64,000 nt of DNA from Elysia marginata (GCA_019649035.1 BMAT01004631.1:6172-70171), one strand, 5' to 3'. Positions 19,018-31,863 are shown, numbered from the stretch's first letter. Numbers and translations are program-made. Notes: generated from the sequence alone by a model not told the origin.

Positions 19018-20866
19018 ATGACTCTAAAACTACTTGTATTGAGGTTTGTGTTGTTTGCATTTTTTGGAATTTTGAGTTTTTGTGAAAAAGAAGGGTATAA
19101 ATACACAACAGCCAATACAGTTCATATAGAAAAAGGTGATACAGATAAGATCATCATCAAAAAGGCGGTACATATTGTGCCTACTGAAAGTCAGTATGAA
19201 GCTCTTAAAGATGAATTTGTAGCGTTTATTCATTTTAGACCTAATTCGTTTACGGGATTGGAATGGGGGACAGGAAAGGATGACCCCAAGATATTTGACC
19301 TAAAAGAACTTAACACAGACCAAAGGTGTCGTGCCATAAAAACGGCCACTATGAAAAAGGTTATCATTATCGCCAAGCACTATGATGGCTTCTGCCTATG
19401 GCAATCACATTATACAACTCACGGCATTATGTCTACCAATTTTAAAGGTGGCAAGGGTGATATTGTAAAAGCACTGTCAGAGTCCTGCCAAAAGTATGGG
19501 ATCAAACTCGGGATTTATCTTTCACCTGCAGATTTATACCAAATAGAGTCGCCCGAAGGACTTTATGGTAATCTAAGCAAATACACCAAACGGACTATTC
19601 CGAGACCTATGAAGGGAAGACCCTTCAAAAACAAAACAACCTTTGAGTTTGAAGTAGATGACTACAACGAATATTTCCTCAATCAGTGGTTCCAAAAGTA
19701 GTCATTTTTGGTCTGGGGGATATTCGTTGGTGTGGTAATGAATCCGGAAGGACTAGAGAAACAGAGTGGAATGTAATACCTTATGATGAGGACCCAAATA
19801 AAATAAATCATTTTCCTGACTTGAAGGATGAAGATTTAGGCTCTCTAAGAGCTTTTCAAAGGGGTAAGTATCTGTATTATCAACCGGCAGAGACTAATAC
19901 TTCTATCCGAGAATGGTGGTTCTACCGCGATGATACCTATCAGAAAGTGCGAGATGCCGATGATGTTTTTAATATTTATGAGAGGGTCATTGGGGGTAAT
20001 TCTATATTCCTTCTCAACATTCCTCCCAATAGAAAGGGGCGTTTTTCTGCTGAGGATGTTTCTGTTCTCGAAGAGGTGGTCAAGCATATTGAAAAAATAT
20101 ATTCGGAAAACCTACTTAAAGTTGCTATCTTGGATGAAAAACTTTTAGATGATGACCTCCTTATATTTATTGAGATTGAACAAGAGACCCCCTTATTAAT
20201 TAAGCTTCCGATTGAGATTTCTAAATGTAACATCTAACAAATTTCGACTGAAAATTTCTTCAGCACGAGATATCCCGATAGTAGCCACACTGGGCGCGTA
20301 TTACTATAACAAACGCCCCCCTCAATTAGATATTGAGAGGGATATGGTGGGTTTTGTTACAATAAAGCCACACATTCATAAGTTTAGGTGGAAATCTCGC
20401 GGTGAAAACTTCATGGAAAATAATCATCCCATATTTACAATACACTACACGACTGATGGCAGTCAGCCAACAGAAAAATCGGCAGTTTACGAGAAGGTAT
20501 TTAGATTTGAATCAGGAAAAATAAACGCTATCGCGGTGGGGAAAGGTGGGGTTCTTGGAGTGGTGTGTAGTAAAAACTTTGGTGTGCCAAAGGCTCAATG
20601 GAGAGTGAAAGATTATGACGGGGCAGTAGACCATCATCCTGTCTCTCTTGCCTTTGATAGCAACCCCAATACATACTGGCAGACACCTTCAAAAGGGCAT
20701 CATTCTGTGGTATTTGACTTAGGTGATACGAACTGCCTTCAAGGGGTTTTCTTATACACCACAATCTGATATAGCTATGGGAATGATGGCAAGTGGCAAA
20801 ATAATTGCTGAACTGGACTTTTTTGTTAGAAAAAATAAACATATATTTGGAGGGAGGGTTAGTTAA
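19018..20866 (+). pseudogene. Decayed GH29 alpha-L-fucosidase
   Basis: Three successive open segments (19018-19701, 19686-20237, 20212-20769) in different frames together resemble one secreted GH29 fucosidase with a C-terminal FN3/chitobiase-like part and an F5/8-type (discoidin) module. The N-terminal piece has AKHYDGFCLWQS and GIYLSPAD; the second resumes at VIFGLGDIRWCGNESG and carries FLLNIPPNRKGRFS. The junction near 19690 lacks the roughly 40 residues that normally hold the WFDGA-type block with the nucleophile Asp, and the frame changes there. A second loss lies near 20215, and the F5/8 module is out of frame from about 20760. This is the host's own gene, inactivated by at least three events. 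It still lies in line with its operon. Confidence 0.85.
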
Positions 20867-20887
20867 ACAAAGAAATATTATTAATAA

Positions 20888-24061
<3,174 letters not shown>

Positions 24062-24062
24062 G

Positions 24063-24096
24063 TTCAATTAGTAGGTGCGAGAAATAGGGAAAAATA
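24063..24096 (+). repeat. Dispersed AAGTGCGA repeat, copy 2
   Basis: TTCAATTAGTAGGTGCGA then GAAATAGGGAAAAA, starting just after the GH2 stop codon. The likeness to copies 4 and 5 extends over about 35-40 bp. Confidence 0.65.
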
Positions 24097-24205
24097 TTAA
24101 TTCCTAAACGCCAATGATCGTCTGTAAATCATTGTTCTGATTTGTCACTTACACTTGAAGAATCTAAAGATGTACATAGAAAAAATATCTTGAATGTAAA
24201 AAACA

Positions 24206-24213
24206 TACTTTTG
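24206..24213 (+). promoter_or_regulatory. -7 promoter element candidate for sulfatase 2
   Basis: TACTTTTG matches TAnnTTTG and lies 39 bp before the ATG at 24253. The nearest TTG (24190-24192) is only 13 bp upstream, so the -33 box is not convincing. The element is inside the segment bounded by inverted repeat copies 2 and 3. Confidence 0.3.
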
Positions 24214-24252
24214 TTCAGTGAAAAATTACTCTTACTATAAAATGATATTGCT

Positions 24253-25719
24253 ATGAAGTATAGAATAACAATTGCTTTGATTTTTTTTATATTAACAATG
24301 GGGGTTGTATCATGTACTAAAAAAGAACGACAGAAAAAAGATGAACATCCCAATATCATTTACATTTTAGCAGATGACTTGGGTTATGGAGATTTGAGCT
24401 GTTATGGTCAATCCAAATTTGAAACTCCAAATATAGATAAGCTTGCCAAAGACGGGATGTTATTTACACAGCACTATTCAGGTTCTACGGTATGCGCACC
24501 ATCTCGTTCTGTGCTTTTAACAGGGAAACATACCGGGCACACATTTATAAGGGGGAATAAAGAGGTGCGACCGGAAGGGCAATACCCCCTACAGGGCTCG
24601 GAGGTTACTTTAGCAGAGCATCTGAAGGAAGTGGGCTATGTGACTGGTGCTTTTGGCAAGTGGGGTCTTGGGTTTCCAGACTCAGAAGGAGCTCCTAACA
24701 ATCAGGGTTTTGATGAGTTTTATGGATACAATTGTCAGCGATTAGCACACAATCATTATCCATATTACTTATGGAATAACCAAACCCAAGATTCGCTAAA
24801 AGGTAATCGAGGGCAGGGAGCGGAAACCTATGCACCTGAGCTTATCCACCAAAAAGCTATGTCCTTTCTCGAACGCAATAGAGATACAACATTTTTTATA
24901 TTTTACCCCACTATTATTCCACATGCTGAACTCTCAGCCCCGGGACCTTATATGAAAAAATTTATAGGCACCTTTCCCGAATCCCATGACAAGAGTACAA
25001 ATTCGAATTCTAATAAAAAGGGATATAAAAAAAATGGGGGGTACAGCATTCAAGATAAGCCGCATACAGCTTTTGCAGCCATGATATCACTTTTAGATGA
25101 ACAGGTAGGAGAGATTCGCGAAAAAGTAGAAGAACTGGGGATAGCAGATAAGACATTAATTATTTTTACTTCAGACAATGGACCCCACAAAGAGGGGGGA
25201 GCAGATCCTGATTACTTTAAAAGTAATGGTAAATTGAGGGGTTATAAACGCGATCTGTATGAAGGCGGTATCCGTGTACCCATGATTTGCTACTGGCCAA
25301 GCACCATAAAACCTAATACCATATCAAATCATATTTCTGCTTTTTGGGATGTCTTGCCAACACTTTGTGAGGTGGCAGGTAAAGATACCCCTCCGGAGGA
25401 TGGGGATACTGATGGTATTTCGTTCCTACCAGAGTTACGAGGTACCCCACAAGAAAAACATTTTTTTTTGTATTGGGAGTTTCTCGAAGGTGGGGGTAAA
25501 CAGGCCATAAGAATGGAAGACTGGAAAGGGGTTCGTTTAAATGTACACAAAAACCCTCATGCACCTATAGAATTATACAATCTCAAAGAAGACATCTCGG
25601 AACAAACAAATTTAGCTAGACAATATCCTAATGTCATTGCACAAATGGATAGCATAATAAAACATGAACATCTCTACTCTGAGGAGTTTAGTTTTAAGCA
25701 TGAGGTTCAGAAAAATTAA
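24253..25719 (+). CDS. Lipoprotein S1-family sulfatase 2
   Basis: Sulfatase of the S1 family with a lipoprotein signal (lipobox VVSC, Cys about 21) and a basic linker before HPNIIYILADDLGYGD. The formylglycine site is Cys81 in CAPSR; the FGKWGLG and TSDNGPH motifs are present. 488 residues. Being lipid-anchored it probably acts in the periplasm or at the surface. The gene stands alone between inverted copies of the dispersed repeat (24063 and 25777), which suggests it may move or invert as a unit. Confidence 0.93.
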   Translation: MKYRITIALIFFILTMGVVSCTKKERQKKDEHPNIIYILADDLGYGDLSCYGQSKFETPNIDKLAKDGMLFTQHYSGSTVCAPSRSVLLTGKHTGHTFIRGNKEVRPEGQYPLQGSEVTLAEHLKEVGYVTGAFGKWGLGFPDSEGAPNNQGFDEFYGYNCQRLAHNHYPYYLWNNQTQDSLKGNRGQGAETYAPELIHQKAMSFLERNRDTTFFIFYPTIIPHAELSAPGPYMKKFIGTFPESHDKSTNSNSNKKGYKKNGGYSIQDKPHTAFAAMISLLDEQVGEIREKVEELGIADKTLIIFTSDNGPHKEGGADPDYFKSNGKLRGYKRDLYEGGIRVPMICYWPSTIKPNTISNHISAFWDVLPTLCEVAGKDTPPEDGDTDGISFLPELRGTPQEKHFFLYWEFLEGGGKQAIRMEDWKGVRLNVHKNPHAPIELYNLKEDISEQTNLARQYPNVIAQMDSIIKHEHLYSEEFSFKHEVQKN

Positions 25720-25776
25720 ACTGTGGATTATTTTTTTAAAACTAATAATTCAATATCATTTTTTTCTCTAATTTTT

Positions 25777-25794
25777 TCGCACTTGATAGTCGAA
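25777..25794 (-). repeat. Dispersed AAGTGCGA repeat, copy 3
   Basis: TCGCACTTGATAGTCGAA on the plus strand, one base different from copy 1 and inverted relative to copy 2. Lies 18 bp before the formylglycine-generating enzyme start codon. Confidence 0.6.
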
Positions 25795-25812
25795 ATATAT
25801 ACCATCTAACAA

Positions 25813-26928
25813 ATGAGGGTTTTGTCTCTTTTCTTAGTCCTGCTAATCACTTTTGAAGATTTTGCTCAAAAATTAGACAGTAGTTTAGTAGCCTGCCATG
25901 TTCCTATTCCTACCAAAAGATTTTTAATAACAAACCATTATCCAAATCTTATTCAAAAAATTACCGATGATACACTATCCAATATGATCTTAATTCCTTC
26001 AGGTATTTTCCAAATGGGGGCGGTGAATAAAGAAGGAAGAATGGATGAATACCCTCTTCATTTGGTAAAGGTAAATTCATTTTATATGGATATTACCGAA
26101 GTGACAAATAAAGATTTCCAAGCTTTTGTAAAGGCAACGGGATATAAAACAATTGCTGAAAAACCGATTGACTGGTCAGAATTAAAAAAACAATTACCTA
26201 GTGGCACTCCAAAGCCTCCAGCAGAATTGTTGCTTCCAAGTTCATTAGTTTTTATGCCTATTAAAAAAGTTGAAAATTTAAGAGATTATAGTCAGTGGTG
26301 GAAGTTTATAAAGGGAGCTGACTGGAAACACCCCGGTGGTCCAAATACCAATTTAGAGAATAAGATGAATCACCCAGTGGTACAAGTTGCTTGGGAAGAT
26401 GCAAAAACATTTTGTGAATGGAAAGGAAAAAGACTTCCAACCGAATCCGAATGGGAATGGGCAGCAAGAGGAGGGTTAAAAGGAAAAGTATATCCTTGGG
26501 GTGATGAATTACTCACTGAAAACAAAGAAAAAGCAAATACTTGGGAGGGCATTTTTCCCGTACATGATTCTGGAGAAGATGGCTTTGCAATGTGTACTGG
26601 ACCGGTAAAATCTTACCAGCCAAATGGATATGGCCTATACGATATGTCTGGCAATGTCTGGGAATGGGTTAAAGACTACTACCGTGCAGACTATTACCAA
26701 TATCTAAAAGATAACTTTAAAGTGGCTAATAACCCACAGGGACCGCCTTCTAGTTACGATCCAGACGAACCCTCTGTCATTAAAAAAGTTATGAGGGGAG
26801 GCTCATTTTTATGTAATGATTCCTATTGTGCGTCTTACAGGTGTTCGGCAAGGATGAAATCAAGTCCTGATACAGGGCTTAACCATACTGGGTTTAGATG
26901 CGCAAGGTCTAAATTTTCTTTCGAATAA
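25813..26928 (+). CDS. Exported formylglycine-generating enzyme (sulfatase activator)
   Basis: Copper- and oxygen-dependent enzyme that oxidises the CxPxR cysteine of sulfatases to formylglycine. 371 residues with a signal peptide ending near EDFAQ-K (about 19). The FGE-sulfatase domain starts at MILIPSGIFQMGAVN and has the full signature: TNKDFQAFV, HPVVQVAWEDAKTFCEW, RLPTESEWEWAARGG, GLYDMSGNVWEWV, and RGGSFLCNDSYCASYRCSAR. The two copper-ligand cysteines are Cys334 and Cys339, spaced as in human FGE (336/341). Many Bacteroidota FGE-fold proteins (GldJ/GldK) lack these cysteines, so this looks like a true enzyme. The exported location means sulfatases would be matured after secretion. Its 3' end overlaps that of GH97 by 20 bp. 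Confidence 0.9.
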   Translation: MRVLSLFLVLLITFEDFAQKLDSSLVACHVPIPTKRFLITNHYPNLIQKITDDTLSNMILIPSGIFQMGAVNKEGRMDEYPLHLVKVNSFYMDITEVTNKDFQAFVKATGYKTIAEKPIDWSELKKQLPSGTPKPPAELLLPSSLVFMPIKKVENLRDYSQWWKFIKGADWKHPGGPNTNLENKMNHPVVQVAWEDAKTFCEWKGKRLPTESEWEWAARGGLKGKVYPWGDELLTENKEKANTWEGIFPVHDSGEDGFAMCTGPVKSYQPNGYGLYDMSGNVWEWVKDYYRADYYQYLKDNFKVANNPQGPPSSYDPDEPSVIKKVMRGGSFLCNDSYCASYRCSARMKSSPDTGLNHTGFRCARSKFSFE

Positions 26929-28888
26929 TGCTACTCCATCCGCCTCCTTCAGATAGTCGGGCTTTGATCTTAGTTTTATTTGTCACCAAAAGTTTTTTGA
27001 TGCTATAGTCTTCGGCGTATTTATCAGCGTTAATGCCATCTTTGAAAATAATAGCTTCATAACTACCGGCTGGTAAAAAAGAAAAATCTATAATAACTTC
27101 TCGTTTTTTGTATGTCATAGAACCAATATACCACTTATTACCGTGTTTACGGGCCACAGTAAGATATTCTCCTACTTTTGATTCTAGCACTTTAGTGGTG
27201 TCCCATATGGTAGGTATTTGAGAGATAAAATTTGTAGTTTCTTGTTCTTTTTTATAGTTACTTGGACTGTCGCAAAGCATTTGCAAACCACTCTCATAGA
27301 CGATATACATAGCTACTTGATGAGCGCGTGTGCCTATAGTCATTGGTCTATCAAATCGAATTCGATGATTTTTGGCTTGGCTATTATGCATCGCGCCAGG
27401 AGTATAGTCCATAGGTCCTACCCCCATTCTTATAAAAGGTATCCTAAGGTTGTGTTGAGGATTAATATCGTGAGACCATTTGTTGTGTTCATTTCCTTTA
27501 ACACCTTCGTAGCTCATAATATTAGGATAGGCTTTGCGAAGTCCAGCAGGTTTAAATGCTCCATGAAAATCAACTAAAAGATGTCGTTTGGCACATTGTT
27601 TAGCTATTCTCTCATAGGAAGACACCATATATCTATCAGCGCGTTGCATAAAATCAACTTTTATACCTGCAATCCCCCATGAAGCATAGGTATCCAAAAT
27701 TTCTTCCATATTTTCATCCAAAGGCCTCCAAAGACACCAAAGGATAATACCTACATCCTTCTTTTTAGCATAATTGATGAGTTCTCGTACAGCTATATTT
27801 GGATTAAAATGCAGAATGTCCTCAGTAGACTTCGTCCATCCTTCATCTAGAATAACATATTCTATTTTGTTATCATTAGCAAAGTCTATATAATATCTGT
27901 AAGTAGCTGTATTTAGACCTGAGATAAAGCCAACACCGTAGATATTATTAGCATTCCACCAATCCCAAGCCACCTTCCCAGGACGAATCCACGAAGTATC
28001 CGATAGCTTAGAAGGCCGTGATAGACACAATACCATATCTTGCTCTACAAAAGTGGCATCATCATTTGAGATAACGAAGAATCGCCAAGGGAGTGTTCTT
28101 TCCCCCTTAGTTTTTGAAATATATGGGTGTTCTTTGGTAATCACTACATTTCTATCTGCAAAATTGCCCTCTTGTGGTTTCGTTTCTGCCACTTCTTTGG
28201 GGAACATTGCAGTAAGTGTTTTATCACCTTTAGCTTGAAGGAACATATGAGGATAATCATAGACATCTGCTTCCGAAAATAGGATGCCTACATTATTTTT
28301 TTCTCTAAAGAACACAGGTAATGAAGCAAAAGAGCCTCTTTTGAGACTATCAATACTTTTTAGTAGATAGCTCCGCTCATAATGTGAATATGTATTTTCT
28401 TCTTCGGGAAATAGACTTATAGTATTGTCAGGGAATTGAATATCCATATTCTCTAAAGTAATCTCTATAGGTTTATTGGTTTTTGAAATGGAAAACCGAT
28501 AGGCGATAGCATTATTATAGGCCCTAAAATAAAGTTGATATTTTCCTTTAAAAGTCAGTTGCAACTCTCTATAATTATTTCTTACCTTCCTGTTCTTTAG
28601 AGGTACAGATACTGTGAAAATAGTGTTTTTTTGTACAAAGTTATGATAGGACAGCCTGGGCGATTTGGTAACTATTTTATCATTGAGTGTTAATCCAATA
28701 GTTACCTTAGGGAAAATAATTTGTCCATGTTTTTCTACAGACCAACTGATATCATCATCTAGGAAGACATTAATTTTAGTCTGACCATCAGGAGATTGTA
28801 AAGAGATGCTTTGTGCATATGCAAATGAGATGCACCCTGTCGAGAGAATAAAGCCTATGGCAATAAGAATTCTAAAATTAAAAACCAT
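26909..28888 (-). CDS. Secreted GH97 glycoside hydrolase
   Basis: GH97 family, 659 residues, related to SusB (alpha-glucosidase) and to the retaining alpha-galactosidases of the family. The signal peptide ends near AYAQ-S. The N-terminal beta-supersandwich (about 25-280) is followed by the TIM barrel with WWNANNIYGVGF, VILDEGWT, IKVDFMQRADRYMV, LLVDFHGAFKPAGLRKAYPN and SYEGVKGNEHNKW. The Asp in IKVDFM sits where retaining alpha-galactosidase members carry their nucleophile, so galactose is the more likely leaving sugar; this subgroup call is from memory. Transcribed against the rest of the locus; the 3' end overlaps the upstream FGE gene. Confidence 0.9.
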   Translation of the reverse strand: MVFNFRILIAIGFILSTGCISFAYAQSISLQSPDGQTKINVFLDDDISWSVEKHGQIIFPKVTIGLTLNDKIVTKSPRLSYHNFVQKNTIFTVSVPLKNRKVRNNYRELQLTFKGKYQLYFRAYNNAIAYRFSISKTNKPIEITLENMDIQFPDNTISLFPEEENTYSHYERSYLLKSIDSLKRGSFASLPVFFREKNNVGILFSEADVYDYPHMFLQAKGDKTLTAMFPKEVAETKPQEGNFADRNVVITKEHPYISKTKGERTLPWRFFVISNDDATFVEQDMVLCLSRPSKLSDTSWIRPGKVAWDWWNANNIYGVGFISGLNTATYRYYIDFANDNKIEYVILDEGWTKSTEDILHFNPNIAVRELINYAKKKDVGIILWCLWRPLDENMEEILDTYASWGIAGIKVDFMQRADRYMVSSYERIAKQCAKRHLLVDFHGAFKPAGLRKAYPNIMSYEGVKGNEHNKWSHDINPQHNLRIPFIRMGVGPMDYTPGAMHNSQAKNHRIRFDRPMTIGTRAHQVAMYIVYESGLQMLCDSPSNYKKEQETTNFISQIPTIWDTTKVLESKVGEYLTVARKHGNKWYIGSMTYKKREVIIDFSFLPAGSYEAIIFKDGINADKYAEDYSIKKLLVTNKTKIKARLSEGGGWSSIIRKKI

Positions 28889-29282
28889 TTCTTATAAGTT
28901 TTAGTTTCCGTAAAGCTAATGATACTTTTAGAATATTAATATCTCGTGTATTCAACTAGAAAGCACAACGGGCTCTGAGTCCATCATGACCTTATCTGAA
29001 TTCGCCTTTTCGAAAGTCTCTCCCAATCCAAAAAATGCAAATTTCGCAGTGCTTTCAACATAAACATTAAGTGTATTGTCATCCCCTGATTCTATGATAA
29101 CATTCATTGTTTTCAATCTATATTTGTATTACACTTGAGAAAACCTGAGTTTAGATAGCACCACAGAAAATAGAATTTAAGCCCCATCATTTGGAAAATC
29201 TTTAAAAAGATACTAAATTGGACATCATGTTGTGATTTATTCTTATCTAAATTAAAAGTTGTACTTCAATTCATTAAAAATA
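28889..29282. other. Divergent spacer between GH97 and sulfatase 3
   Basis: 394 bases between divergent genes, presumably holding both promoters. A 51-codon minus-strand frame (29107-28952) begins MNVIIESGDDNT; another frame of the same stretch ends GLRARCAF, a tail reminiscent of secreted Bacteroidota proteins. This looks like a gene scrap rather than a working gene. I see no confident promoter, tRNA or repeat. Confidence 0.35.
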
Positions 29283-30812
29283 ATGAGATACATGAAACCG
29301 AAAATACTATTAATTCTGCTATCTATTCTTTTTGTTTCTTGTAACAAAAAAGTGTCTGAACGCCCCAATATTGTGCTCTTTATGGTCGATGATATGGGAT
29401 GGCAAGACACATCACTCCCTTTTTGGAATAAGATAACGCCTTTTAACAAACGGTATGTGACGCCTAATATGGAACGTCTGGCTAGTCAAGGCGTCAAATT
29501 TACGCAAGCATACGCAACGCCTGTTTGTTCTCCGACTCGTGTTAGCTTGATGACAGGAATGAATGCCACTTCCCATCGCGTTACAAACTGGACACTAAAA
29601 AAAGGTATGCTTAAACCACTAGAGGTCAATCATGAGACATTAGAATTCCCAACATGGAATGTAAATGGTCTAAGTCCTAGTAAAGATAAATCAAACGCCA
29701 TCTATTGTACCCCCTTGCCTCAGATACTTCATGATACAGGTTATTTTACAATTCATGTCGGTAAAGCACATTTCGGAGCTATCGGAACGCCGGGAGAAAA
29801 TCCACTAAATTTAGGCTTTGATATAAATATTGCTGGGCATGCCGCGGGTGCTCCAAAAAGTTACTATGGAACTGAAAACTTTGGTAATAATGCTAATAAA
29901 GAAGATATTTGGGCAGTACCAGGACTAAAAAAATATCATGGTAAAGATATTTTTCTCACAGAGGCTCTGACAAAAGAAGCCCTGCTCACCTTGAATAACG
30001 CCCCAAAAGATTCCCCTTTTTTCCTTTACATGGCACATTATGCGGTACACACACCTCTGTACGCGGACAACCGGTTTCTACAAAAATATTTAGACATGGG
30101 GTTAGATGAAAAAGAAGCCAAATATGCCACTATGGTAGAGGGGATGGATAAAAGTCTAGGAGATATTATGGATTTTCTTGAAAAGAAAAAATTGACTAAA
30201 AATACGATTATCCTGTTTATGTCAGATAACGGTGGATTAAGTGCATATGCTAGGGGAGGAGAGTTACATACACATAACAAACCGCTCAACAGTGGAAAAG
30301 GATCTATGTATGAAGGGGGTATCCGAGAGCCTATGATTGTCAAGTGGCCAGGAGTCGCTTCAGAAGGAAGTGTTACAGATAAAAAGGTTATTATAGAGGA
30401 TTTCTATCCAACAATACTTGAAATGGCAGGGATTAAGAATTACAAAACAGTACAAAAAATTGATGGGAAAAGTTTTACAAAAATACTTAAAGGTCAAAAT
30501 ATGGATTTGGAAAACCGTCCCCTTTTTTGGCACTTTCCAAATGAATGGGGGTTCAAAGGCCCAGGTATTGGCGCGGCAAGTACTGTGCGACTTGGTGATT
30601 GGAAGTTAATATATTACCATAATGATGAGCGGATGGAATTGTTCAATATCAAAGAGGACATAGGAGAACAAAGAGACCTAAGCCACGAGAATCTCAAAAA
30701 ACTCGAAGAGTTGGCAAAAATATTATCAGAATACTTAAGAGATAATAATGCCCAAATGCCTAAACACAAAATAACAGGTAAGCAGGTTGCCTATCCTGAT
30801 AGTCAATTTTAA
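29283..30812 (+). CDS. Lipoprotein S1-family sulfatase 3
   Basis: S1 sulfatase with lipobox FVSC and short linker to RPNIVLFMVDDMGWQD. The ATG at 29283 (or 29292) is preferred to an upstream in-frame TTG at 29259, which would put extra residues before the signal peptide. The formylglycine site is Cys82 (from 29283) in CSPTR; KAHFG and MSDNGG follow the family pattern. It is about 510 residues long and unlike sulfatases 1 and 2 outside the motifs, so probably has different specificity. Last clear gene of the glycan locus. Confidence 0.92.
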   Translation: MRYMKPKILLILLSILFVSCNKKVSERPNIVLFMVDDMGWQDTSLPFWNKITPFNKRYVTPNMERLASQGVKFTQAYATPVCSPTRVSLMTGMNATSHRVTNWTLKKGMLKPLEVNHETLEFPTWNVNGLSPSKDKSNAIYCTPLPQILHDTGYFTIHVGKAHFGAIGTPGENPLNLGFDINIAGHAAGAPKSYYGTENFGNNANKEDIWAVPGLKKYHGKDIFLTEALTKEALLTLNNAPKDSPFFLYMAHYAVHTPLYADNRFLQKYLDMGLDEKEAKYATMVEGMDKSLGDIMDFLEKKKLTKNTIILFMSDNGGLSAYARGGELHTHNKPLNSGKGSMYEGGIREPMIVKWPGVASEGSVTDKKVIIEDFYPTILEMAGIKNYKTVQKIDGKSFTKILKGQNMDLENRPLFWHFPNEWGFKGPGIGAASTVRLGDWKLIYYHNDERMELFNIKEDIGEQRDLSHENLKKLEELAKILSEYLRDNNAQMPKHKITGKQVAYPDSQF

Positions 30813-30986
30813 AGGTTGTCAGAGCCCCCCCTTTTATTTAAGATAATAAACAGCAAAGGATTTATAGATTTTAATTGGGTTTTTAAACTGAATTTAAGTT
30901 TTTCTATAGAACTCTTAAATATAATTTTTGTTGCTAAAAAACTGTAAATTATTGTTCCCCCAAATTTAGACTTTACACATATAAAA
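30813..30986. other. Intergenic region after sulfatase 3
   Basis: A/T-rich, no gene seen. A C-run followed by T-run (near 30825) has no convincing stem, so no terminator is called. Confidence 0.3.
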
Positions 30987-31613
30987 CTAGTATTGATTGG
31001 GGTCTGGGGTCATGGCTTGTATCTCTAACCACCAAGTGCGACAAACTAACAATATCGGTTTTTCCCAATATTTTCTAGCCTTAACCACGGTCTTGGTAGA
31101 TGATACCCCTAGCCTTCCACTAATATCTCTCATAGACTTGCCCTTATCTAATAAATTTATAATCTTTTGGGTACGCACTTTTTTAAGAAAATCCCTTCTG
31201 CTTTCAATACTTCCAACCTTCCTCCCCAACTTACCCCCTTTCATTACATAAATCTTCCTGCCCATATCTGTCCGTTCCAATATATTCTCTCTTTCCAATT
31301 CATAAAGAGAACTCATCACCGAAGTGATGAGGTTCCCCATACTATTTACAATCACATTCACACCACTCTATTCAAAAAACTTAAGGGTGCCGAGCGTGTC
31401 TATCGTATTTCTTCCCAACCGACTTAATTCCTCTACCACAACCTCTGATACCTCACCCCTATCAACCAATTCGGTAAGTCTTTTCCCTTCCTCTCTTTCA
31501 GAGAAAGGTATTTTTCCACTCACCCCTTTATCAAAAAGCGTTAAATCGTATCTATCATTGTCTAAACAAAATCTATCCCCTTTTTGTTGAATTGTAGAGG
31601 TTCTGTTGTATTT
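30987..31613 (-). pseudogene. Serine recombinase (invertase/resolvase type), decayed
   Basis: Reading the minus strand from 31613, the catalytic domain of a small serine recombinase is visible (YNRTSTIQQKGDRF with the nucleophile Ser, DKGVSGKIPFSERE, VEELSRLGRNTIDTL), then an in-frame stop near 31372, then the remainder (VIVNSMGNLITSVMSSLYE, RENILERTDMGRKIYV) and a helix-turn-helix DNA-binding end (SMRDISGRLGVSSTKTV). No ordinary start codon precedes the first part. The last about 20 residues of the open frame are encoded by sequence containing repeat copy 7, so the natural C-terminus seems to have been replaced. Once a DNA invertase or transposon resolvase. Confidence 0.8.
31034..31045 (+). 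repeat. Dispersed AAGTGCGA repeat, copy 7 (core only)
   Basis: AAGTGCGACAAA inside the 3' end of the recombinase frame; no TTCAA arm upstream. Weakest together with copy 6. Confidence 0.4.
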
Positions 31614-31622
31614 AATTTTTTA

Positions 31623-31863
31623 GTCCCATATTGTTTCCTCTTTAATTTCTATCTTAATATACAATGAATGGCTGAAATATCCCAATTAAAAGCCGAGGGC
31701 ATGTGTAGTATTTTTTATACTAATTAATAAGGGAAACAGGCTGTCTGTCTCTTCCTTAGAATCTAGGAAACATGAATAACCCTAAAGTTCAACCTAGTTA
31801 AGTGCGAGAAATAGGACGGGAAAAAAGGCTTATTAATTGATCGTACTTGTAGATTTCTGTTTT
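31623..31863. other. Spacer with repeat copy 4
   Basis: No gene. Contains a TAGTAT/ATACTA hairpin near 31709-31725 and the longest version of the dispersed repeat. Confidence 0.35.
31788..31848 (+). repeat. Dispersed AAGTGCGA repeat, copy 4, with inverted partner
   Basis: TTCAACCTAGTTAAGTGCGA (31788-31807) followed by GAAATAGGACGGGAAAA. About 33 bp on, TCGTACTT (31841-31848) is the near-perfect reverse complement of AAGTGCGA, so this copy could fold into a hairpin. Confidence 0.6.

Noticed and set aside
25813-26928. GldJ/GldK-type gliding lipoprotein
   Set aside because: The protein has both copper-ligand cysteines and no lipobox, and lies among sulfatases, so a true formylglycine-generating enzyme is more likely.
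28952-29107. 51-codon minus-strand ORF (MNVIIESGDDNT...)
   Set aside because: No family likeness, no promoter, and a competing frame of the same DNA (ending GLRARCAF) looks like a protein scrap; not enough to call a gene.
31709-31725. TAGTAT/ATACTA hairpin as a terminator
   Set aside because: Short A/T-only stem in a decay zone with no intact gene upstream.
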